NCBI GenBank assembly: GCA_002803225.1
Contig: NXFV01001939.1
Span: 37,666 to 101,665 of the forward strand
From: Gamarada debralockiae
Taxonomy: Eukaryota; Ascomycota; Leotiomycetes; Helotiales; Hyphodiscaceae
Reading direction: 5' to 3'
DNA: 64,000 bases
In this document: positions 56,684-64,000 of the stretch, in pieces
Layout of the letters: each line of letters opens with the position of its first letter
Numbering within the stretch: the first letter of the stretch is position 1
Notes under the pieces: generated by a model
Databases searched by the model: none
What the model was told of the DNA's origin: nothing
Seen by the model: the letters and a program-made list of their open reading frames with translations, nothing else
Position numbers and translations under genes: made by a program

Positions 56684-57139
56684 GATGGAGGACAAAATAT
56701 GGTCTGCCTGTGAGTGTATGACTTAAGGTTGGATATGCAGAAGCGACAGCGAGTTATGTGGAATTAGAAGTCCTTTTTAAGTCGCGGGGTAAACGCTAAC
56801 AAATGCAAGTGCTCACTTGACTTACGCTAACGATCTTTCCGATGTTACTCTTCGGGAGTCGGAACCGCTCCGGATGAGGAAAATAGTGCTCACTTGGTAC
56901 AGGAATGGACTGCAATAGAAATCCGTCTATTTTGTTCCACCCTTCCAGGCTTTCAGTTTCTAAAACGAAACAGGCGCAGATGAAAAGATAAAACTGGTGA
57001 TTTGGTAGGGAAACTTCCTCCGCATTATTTGCTGGTCAATCCGCAGGCAACCCATTCACAATATTCGTAACATTTATTTCTACATAGCGCAGTCCAATAT
57101 TTGGAGTCCATCTTCTCCGATATCTTACACTCGCCTATA
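56684..57139. other. intergenic, no gene seen
   Basis: 456 bp between two minus-strand genes. It should include the NmrA-like promoter and the SLS1 3' end. Confidence 0.4.
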
Positions 57140-59904
57140 TCATGAAGCAGGTCTATCCTCCTCCGCCTCATCGTCATCATCCGATAGCTCTTTCCCAGTC
57201 TCATCCTCCAACCCCTTATAATTGCGCTCCCCCTCAAACGTAATACTCGGCCGCCTTGCAAAATACTTGAAGATCCTGTCTGTCCTCTTCTCTTTATAAG
57301 TTGGCACCATCCTCACATTCTCCAATATGACCCTCCTCACCTCGAGTGGCATAGAGGAAGCATCGGCCAATTTATAAGCAGTCGCCAAAAATGCCTCTTC
57401 GGTCTCCAATTTCGGGTCGTGGGATTTGACTGTTCGCGCTGGGCGAAGTCGAAGTTCCCCTCTCCTCCCACCAGCCTTGCCGGCTTCAACGGAAGTGTAG
57501 AGAAGCCGCCAGCCTTCAAAATCCATTGAAATCGTTTTCCTAATTTCAAGGCCGGCGAAAAGATACTCGACGTCCTGCATCTCCCCATCCTTTTTGTCTG
57601 AGCCCAGAAGTTCGAAGGCACCAGGATTGCACAAATGGCGAGCGATGGGAATCTTCAGCGACGGCGGAGTATTCAGTCCTCCATGCGAAAAGTCGAGACT
57701 CAAGTTTGACTTGTTGAGGAAATCGGCAATCCCGGGCGGTAGACTTCGATGGGTACAGTATAATCTGGACGTCGTTTTTTGTTGGAAACGGATGTCCATT
57801 GGAGAATCTGGGAGCATGAGATCGGAGTTTTCCGTCGACAGAATAGCTCGTATGAAGTTCAAACCCGTCACTTTGGTTGTCGGGTCGACGGCAAAGCGCA
57901 TCTCGATTGGTGGAAATGCAGAGAGAGCTGCGGATCCTATGGGACTTTGCTTGGTTGAAGGGTGAGAGAACGGATTCGGCAGGAAGCGCATGATGAGACT
58001 CTCGGCAGGTTTGGTGCTAGAAGAGAGAGAGGTGGTCAAAATTCGAGATATGCCGGGGACAGCGGTTGAAAAGGAACGGATAGCATCGGCGAAAAGAGGG
58101 TTGCTCTGTGAACCTTTCGTGGAAGGTAATTGTGACTGATCATAGAGAACACTGCCCATAAGGGCGGACGATTGAACGCTGAGCTCGTGAGACCAGAATG
58201 CAACGTGCGCTCGCTTTACTTCTGGTTTTTGTGATTGGGTCGCCTGTGTCTCTTCATTAGAGGCGTCGGAGACAAGTTCTGGCTTGGCATTTTCGGGTTC
58301 ATCTCGGGGTTTAGAGTCGTTCGGAATAAGTGGTAATGTGTGCTCGGGCTTTTCACTCTCCTGTGACATCCGAGCCATATTTCCATTGCTTTCCGCGTCT
58401 TTTGAAACGGGTGTTACCCATCTTGTCCACTGACGCAGCCTGTCACGCCATGCAAGGCCTTCAGATAATGGATACTTGACAAAGATCCCTTCTGCAGCAT
58501 TTGGGGTCTCCTTGCAACCAACCCAGCTTACCTCTCTGTCTGAGAAATTGCCAGATGTCAGGACAAGCCGCCTCGCTATGTCTGGTCTAGTGGAGGATCC
58601 TATATCTGGATTTGGATCGACGGAGGCGACAAAAAGCTATATATATCAGTGAATAGCCTAAAACGCCTTCAATAGAACGTACCGAGCCTCCTGGCGTCTT
58701 CCGGATATCTGTGTTTGTAAGACGAGCCAGTTCATCGACCGTTGAATCGTCAAACTGTGTATTGACCCACTTCCGGAAGTCAGATTGTTTGCCCTCCTGT
58801 GGTATCAAGGCTTTCAGGGAGATCTGAATTCGGTGAATGCCCTTCAGTGTTTGTTCAATCTCTTGAACAATCAAGTAACTCTTTGCGCGCGTGGATGTGA
58901 TTCGGATAGAATTTCGTGAACGTTTGGCATCATTAGATCGGAATGATTCCAGCCGTTCTTCTCTTTCAACAATATGCTTCGAATGTATTAAACTTAGGGG
59001 AGATGATGAGCCTTCTGTAAAATAGGTTAGATCCTGTCGCTAGAATGGGGCACCGTCTCTTACTGAGTAAAAGATCCAAGTCTCCTGCCTTCAGCTCAAC
59101 CTCAATCTGCCCAATACCCTCTTCCACGAAAGGAAGTTCCAGCTTCCAGCATTCTCTTAAAAGACGAAGCACTAAACGCTGCTTTGTAGTATACGACTGC
59201 AAGTCATATCCTCTGAGTTGGTCGCTGTCGAGGCGCTGGTCCGATTCCGAGATTCCTGGTATCCAAGGAGAGATGCGAAGAAGGAGAGACGCGGTAATTG
59301 GGGGAGCTGCCGTATCCTTTTGCCCATGAGTTTGCAAATATCTTGCCAGCTGTGACACCGTAAATCCGCTCTGCAACCCCGTAAGCAGCCCGCTGAACTC
59401 TTCTCTCGTTTGAGGATGTCGACCTTTATCTGGCCGGAATTCGTTGATATTGCTCTCAACCTCTTTCCACCCAACCAAGCCCCTTTCCTCGTCTAACTTG
59501 GCCAGTATATCAATCCCTTCTTTGGTTTCCACATCTTCCTCGTACTGGTGGCTGTGTTTGCTGATTCTCGAATCCCGTAGTACTATCACTTCCGCAGCTT
59601 CACCAAGAACATTGACGTTCAATGTCTCTCGACTCTCTCGAAGTTGTTGACCCGTATATCCATACAATTTCCCCAGCGGATATTCAGACAGTTGTTTCGC
59701 CGCACCTAGTGGGCGTCTCGAGAGCTTTAAAGGGCGTTTGATAGGAGGGTGGAGCCCTTCCGGCTCTTGAAGGTCATCTGGAATTATTCTCGATCCCTGA
59801 GGTCGTGCATCGGTAGACTGGAAGGCAACTCGAGTTTTTAAGGTCCCAGATCGTCTTGCCAGACGGGACTGACATTTCAAACAAATATGTGGGCGGGCAA
59901 TCAT
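57140..59904 (-). CDS. SLS1: SLS1-like mitochondrial translation regulator
   Basis: Three exons: 59064..59904, 58683..59014 and 57140..58636, 889 residues, no internal stop. The N-terminus (MIARPHICLKCQSRLARRSG) fits a mitochondrial presequence. Then follow LNVNVLGEAAEVIVLRDSRI and GFTVSQLARYLQTHG, the style of the SLS1 family (inner-membrane-bound regulators of mitochondrial mRNA delivery and translation). The C-terminal domain holds SIRITSTRAKSYLIVQEIE, LKIPIARHLCNPGAFELLG and an acidic tail. An in-frame ATG at 60054 would add 50 residues, but 59904 gives the better presequence and leaves a leader. The gene is paired divergently with NSE3 across 244 bp. Confidence 0.88.
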
Positions 59905-60148
59905 GTATGCGATTAATTGCTTGTTGTTTCTGTCAACGTCCTCCGTGAGGCTTGCGAGGCTGGAAATTTTGAAGGCATCGGGTTTTGGGTTTCTCCGCAC
60001 CGAAACCCTAAACGCCTCGAAAACGCGCCCCTCTCTCTTCGTCGCGTCTCCCATGACGTTTATATCAACGAATCAAGCAACCCTCCGGAAGTCTTTGCAG
60101 CAACACCAATTACATATCCAGATCCTCTACCTTTAAACCTAATTCATA
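59905..60148. promoter_or_regulatory. divergent promoter region between SLS1 and NSE3
   Basis: 244 bp between the two start codons chosen here (only 94 bp if the SLS1 start at 60054 is used). It must carry both promoters. Confidence 0.5.
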
Positions 60149-61277
60149 ATGCCTTCAGCCGCACGCAAACGCCGCCAGGTAGGCTCCCCGATAGTCCCCA
60201 GCCCAGAGCATGTCCGTACTAATAGAACCTAGGCCGAGGACGAGGAATCAGAAGAAGAGCCAACACAAAGCACACAAAGACGCCGACGCGCACAAGTCGA
60301 AGATGATAGCGAGGAAGAAGATGCCGAAGAAGAGGTCGGCGACGAAATGGACGTCGACGGAGACGAAGCCGATTCTCAAGATCAACTTGTAAAGAAGCTT
60401 GTAAGATATGCTTTGGCGTGCGAGTACCAGCGGATACCTATCAAAAGAGCGAATGTTACCGAGAAAGGTGCGTGTTATGTTGTTTGGGTGGGGACAGAGC
60501 TGATGCAGATTAGTTATATCGAAACAACGCGTCCCTTTCAAGCGGGTATTCGAACTTGCGCAGAAGCAACTCAGGACTGTTTTTGGTATGGAAATGGTTG
60601 AATTGCCCGGTCGAGAGAGGGTAACGTTGAAGGATAGAAGAGGTAGGTCTCCATGTTTTACCATCTGCCTGCCAGTACTAATTCCTTCAGCTGCACAAAA
60701 GACAAAAAGCGCCTCCAAAACAACCGCCTCCTGGATCCTAACTAACGTCCTTCCCACCGAATACCGCACACCCGCAATAGTCCCACCAGCACCCATCAGC
60801 TCCCCCTCCGAAGAAGCAGCATACGTCGCACTCTGCAGCGTCATCGTGGCCATCATCCAACTTAACCCCACACACTCCATCCCCGACCATAAGCTCAGCC
60901 GCTATTTGAGCAGACTGAACGCCGGGGAGAACATGCCTATGGACAAAACAGCCAACGTGTTAGCAAAGATGCAGAAGCAGGGCTACATTGTCAGAACAGT
61001 AGATAAATCTGGTGATGATGAGACGATCGATTGGAGAGTGGGACCCAGGGGAAAGGCCGAGATCGGGAATAAGGGTATTCAGGGATTGGTCAATGCTGTG
61101 TATGGGGATAGTGGACCGGAGGATTTGCAGTCGAGGATACACCGGAGTTTAGGTATGGAGGTTGCGAGGGGGGATCAGAGGGAGGAGGAAGAAGATGCTG
61201 AGGCTGAACCTGAGTTGGAGTCGAATGGGGGACCGAGTGGACGGCAGTCAAGGAGAAGAGCTGCTGATGACGATTGA
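60149..61277 (+). CDS. NSE3: Smc5-6 complex subunit Nse3 (MAGE domain)
   Basis: Four exons: 60149..60178, 60233..60467, 60514..60642 and 60691..61277, 326 residues, frames restored at all junctions. Nse3 joins Nse1 and Nse4 in the Smc5-6 complex (DNA repair, chromosome maintenance) in the nucleus. A basic, acidic-rich N-terminus (MPSAARKRRQ, then runs of E/D) precedes the MAGE winged-helix region: KKLVRYALACEYQRIPIKR, GMEMVELPGRERVTLKDRR, WILTNVLPTEYRTPAIV and NVLAKMQKQGYIVRTVDKS. A long acidic tail (REEEEDAEAEPELE) ends the protein. Identity rests on MAGE motif order. Confidence 0.92.
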
Positions 61278-62028
61278 GAAATGAAGTCACATTTTTTGCT
61301 GTAATATATAGTTATTTGCTGCCGGCTGTCAGTGCAACAAGAATTCAGCAATTGGCCACAAACAGGCGTGGTAAAATGTCAAATACATGCCTTTTGGCTG
61401 TTATCTGGCGAGCGTTCATGGGTATTTACAACTGTGCAGTCAGCTGTATTGAGACAAAATTCTCCTGGCCACCAGGGCCGTCAGGTAGAGAGTCTGTATT
61501 GTGTAACGTTCTATTGACAGGATGTAATGTGCTGCAAACATCCGTGCTGCTGGCTGATTGATCCATCACGCCTTTCAACGACTTATCTAAACCCTACCAG
61601 GTCTCGAGCGTCTCTAAGGCCGCAAGAACACAATGGCAATATTACCGTTTCGATGTAGTGAGGATATGACGAGTGGCCTAGCATCATAGACACGAAGAAT
61701 GACTGGAACTTGTAAGGGCGGGAGTTCGGATTGAAAGGCGGAATGAAGGCGGGGAGAAACCGGGAGACAGAAGCTGTAACATGAAGGAAAGACTAGACTT
61801 TGTTAGCGGTTGCAGTTCAGATCTGAGATGGAATGCAGGTGGGAAAGATCTTTGGAAGAAGCTTGTGAGCCACCTACCAAGTGGATGATGTTGAGTATTG
61901 AGAAGGCTCTGCAAGATCGAGGAAACCTTGGTAAAGTTGACAAAGTCTTTCTGAGACTCAGAAAGCCCATCCAAGATGACAAGCGACGATGTGTAACTAT
62001 GCTTGCGATGGCATCTGGTAGTTGCTAC
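61278..62028. other. intergenic, no gene seen
   Basis: 751 bp after NSE3. No convincing frame; a 96-codon minus-strand frame near 61684-61974 has no family feature. Confidence 0.4.
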
Positions 62029-63051
62029 CTACTTTGAGGGTTCCGGAGGCTCTTTGGGTTGTACCTTCGAATCTTCGGGTTGGTGATAGTTGCCCGAATT
62101 ATTGAGAGGCGATTTATTGACGATTGTAAAGCTTTGAATGGCTTTTCCCATGGCTACCACCGTTTCGAAGCGTACCTCTTCTGGTATATCAGGTAGTATG
62201 TCTGCCAGTCCTCCGCCTTCAGGTGCCATACCAGACAATCGATGAGAAAGCGGCGAAAGGGGCTACCAGATGTGGTATTCTCCCAGACCAGGGTATGTTA
62301 CCAGTCGGAAGCTCATTTGTAGCACTGCTGATTAAAACTCACTGTGTCCAGACACTGATTCATGAGGGATGGAACTCTCGCCATGTCAGCAAAAACATAA
62401 AGATGGAGCAAATGTCCCATGCTTTGGCCATTCGCTCTTGTCTGCAGACTTGTCTCATAGACTTTTGGTGTAAAACCAATTGAAGAAGAGATCGAAAACG
62501 ATGACACTTGTTTCAAGGAGCCTGTGGAGATCTCGGAATCAGCATTTGTTTAATAAAGGAAGATGGGAGCTGAGCCGAGTTCATGAGTCGAAAGATTTCG
62601 TCTTCAATTAAGCTTCTGCGATAGAACTCCTAGATTTGGACAGAATAGGAAAATGGGTTACTTACTTCATAATGCCAGTCTGGGTCTCTTCGAAATTAGA
62701 AGTAAAAGCAGCTTTGAAGTGCAGAGAGTGGTGGCAGATGAGATCTTTGTGGATGGCGAAGCCTTGGAGGCCTTTTCCTATTAGGATGTGCAAGACGGTG
62801 CGTCTAATAGAACTGATTATATCATGACCATCAAGATTGCGAATCTAGGACGACAAGGAAGGAAGAAGCTGAAATCCTTTAGGGAGGAAGATCTATGTTG
62901 GTTCACTGGTTTTGAACGATTTTCTAATCTTGAAATTCAGGGTCAAAATGTGGCCCGACGAATTTTCCAGAACCATTGGACGGCTCAAGGAAATCACATT
63001 GAATAACACTTACATTGCGGGCTTTGGAGACACCATGGTCAAATTGTCCAT
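62029..63051 (-). pseudogene. BTB/POZ-domain protein, frameshifted
   Basis: Remnant of a small fungal BTB protein. A first exon (63014..63051, MDNLTMVSPKPAM) is followed by the BTB core: LHILIGKGLQGFAIHKDLIC, HHSLHFKAAFTSNFEETQ, then LLETSVIVFDLFFNWFYTK. At about 62460 the conserved continuation (VYETSLQTRANGQSMGHLLH, YVFADMARVPSLMNQCLD) is in another frame. A second frame change falls after RRFLIDCLVWHLKAEDW, where DIPEEVRFETVVAMGKAIQS resumes before the stop at 62029-62031. Introns with GTAAGT/GTGAGT donors are still recognisable. BTB proteins of this type are numerous in fungi and have unknown partners. Confidence 0.8.
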
Positions 63052-63128
63052 TTTGAATTGGCGGTTATGATGCGGGTAACACAATGTTGGCGATGGAAAA
63101 GTGAGCTTCTGCGACTTTAATACCGTAT

Positions 63129-63267
63129 TAATTGGTCTATAAGACCCCAACCCTACGTGACCACCCCTCCGTTTATAAGATGCTGGCAACACACCAAAAT
63201 TACCCCTGCAAACGGCCTTCAAAGTGGTGAGAGTTGACATGCAACACCCTGTCTTATAGACCAATTA
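63129..63267. repeat. 17-bp inverted repeat pair, MITE-like
   Basis: TAATTGGTCTATAAGAC at 63129-63145 recurs inverted at 63251-63267, enclosing about 105 bp. Clear flanking duplications were not seen. It could be a small MITE or a chance stem. Confidence 0.5.
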
Positions 63268-63494
63268 CTATGGTAGTTTAGTATGTGAAATAGTAATACG
63301 AATAGGGAGTAAGCTGCCTGGAAAGTTTCTTATTTGAGGGAGGAGATGAAGTTCTCGAAATCTCAATTGTGGTCGATGAAGTCGCACCTTCAATAGAGAG
63401 CGAACGTTTGTTGAATTTGTGCGGGAAGGAGAGCTTGGATGCGAAGAAGGAACTTTTGTGGATGACTGGGTATGACCAGGTTGTTCAGGAGTGG

Positions 63495-63726
63495 CATTTG
63501 ATTTGATTTGATTTGATTAGATTAGATTATTGACTCAAATCAAATCAAGTATATATAAACTTAAACCAAAATCAAATCAACTCAAATCAAATCGGACTAT
63601 AATTGATTTTTTACGTAAAATAATCAATTATCTTTGATTTATACTCTTATTCAAACCAAATCAAATCAACTTTCACAATAATCAAAATCAACACAACTCA
63701 AATCAAAGCAGATCATAATTGATTAG
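63495..63726. repeat. (TTTGA)n / (TCAAA)n low-complexity tract
   Basis: A pure TTTGA run at 63495-63520 passes through degenerate copies into the complementary-sense TCAAA phase (for example CAAATCAAATCAA near 63537-63560) and on to about 63726. AT-rich, slippage-prone sequence. Confidence 0.8.
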
Positions 63727-64000
63727 GTTGACCTTTTTGTGCCACACTGAGTGAATATAAAATGGCATCGAACTCGACTAAAGTGAAGTGATATACGACT
63801 GTTTTAAGAGTCTGTCCGTCTGTCTAAAGCTGCCAGTTAGAATTCACTGCGAGAACAGGATTTGGAAGAGGCCACACTTCCTTGGGTATAATTAAGAGCA
63901 GCCTGAACAAAGTCTGGCATTGCGACTTCAATTGCCCCCCAGCATCTGCTAAGTAGCTTCACAAGACAAAATCTCCCCTCTAATGTCCCCCCCCCCCCCC

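Larger units (their letters stand above)
63052..64000. other. terminal gene-poor stretch
   Basis: About 950 bp with a small inverted repeat, a (TTTGA)n tract and a terminal run of C. No gene recognised; the window ends in the C run. Confidence 0.45.

Overview
The window looks like nuclear DNA of a filamentous ascomycete. Genes carry short GT..AG introns, mostly 45-90 bp, with CTGAC/CTGAT-like branch points. The content is typically fungal: HET-domain proteins, a Zn(II)2Cys6 regulator, an SLS1 mitochondrial translation regulator, a PAN3 subunit, a UstYa/DUF3328 oxidase and STAND/NACHT relics. The style of several proteins suggests Leotiomycetes, but that is an impression and not a computed placement. 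All gene models were spliced by hand from frame continuity, splice signals and family conservation. No search was run.

Layout. 0.2-2.1 kb: ribosomal protein S30 (minus) and a secreted CREG-like flavin-fold protein (plus). 2.5-5.1 kb: an intact four-exon HET gene. 6.8-8.0 kb: a medium-chain reductase pseudogene with at least five single-base frameshifts. 9.0-10.9 kb: a repetitive coiled-coil protein. 12.2-17.9 kb: two secreted or wall-type proteins flanking a second intact HET gene. 18.4-26.4 kb: a housekeeping block with a Zn2Cys6 protein, LSM7, PAN3 (mRNA deadenylation) and a UBX/UAS protein (Cdc48/ERAD adaptor). 27.1-28.6 kb: a fungal-type transcription factor-like protein with no visible Zn cluster.

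28.7-36 kb is a decay zone. It holds a NACHT/STAND pseudogene, a block of TTACAGGG-type repeats, an intact WD40 gene and a HET pseudogene. 36.5-38.7 kb: an intact AAA+ ATPase. 38.8-46.5 kb is accessory and gene-poor, with a broken 2EXR gene, an intact UstYa-like gene next to a secreted Cys-rich gene, and a 0.6 kb MITE with 67-bp terminal inverted repeats and TA target-site duplications. 46.9-61.3 kb is mostly intact: a large acidic-tailed protein of unknown function, pyruvate decarboxylase, a serine carboxypeptidase, a polytopic membrane protein, an NmrA-like reductase, and SLS1 divergently paired with NSE3 (MAGE, Smc5/6 complex). 61.3-64 kb: a frameshifted BTB pseudogene, a small inverted repeat, a (TTTGA)n tract and a terminal C homopolymer.

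The main pattern is conserved housekeeping genes alternating with self-recognition and accessory genes (HET, NACHT, BTB, 2EXR, UstYa), several of them decaying in place beside intact neighbours. The best candidates for something undescribed are the UstYa/Cys-rich pair, the coiled-coil repeat protein, the MITE, and the 687-residue protein. None of these is shown here to be a complete new system.
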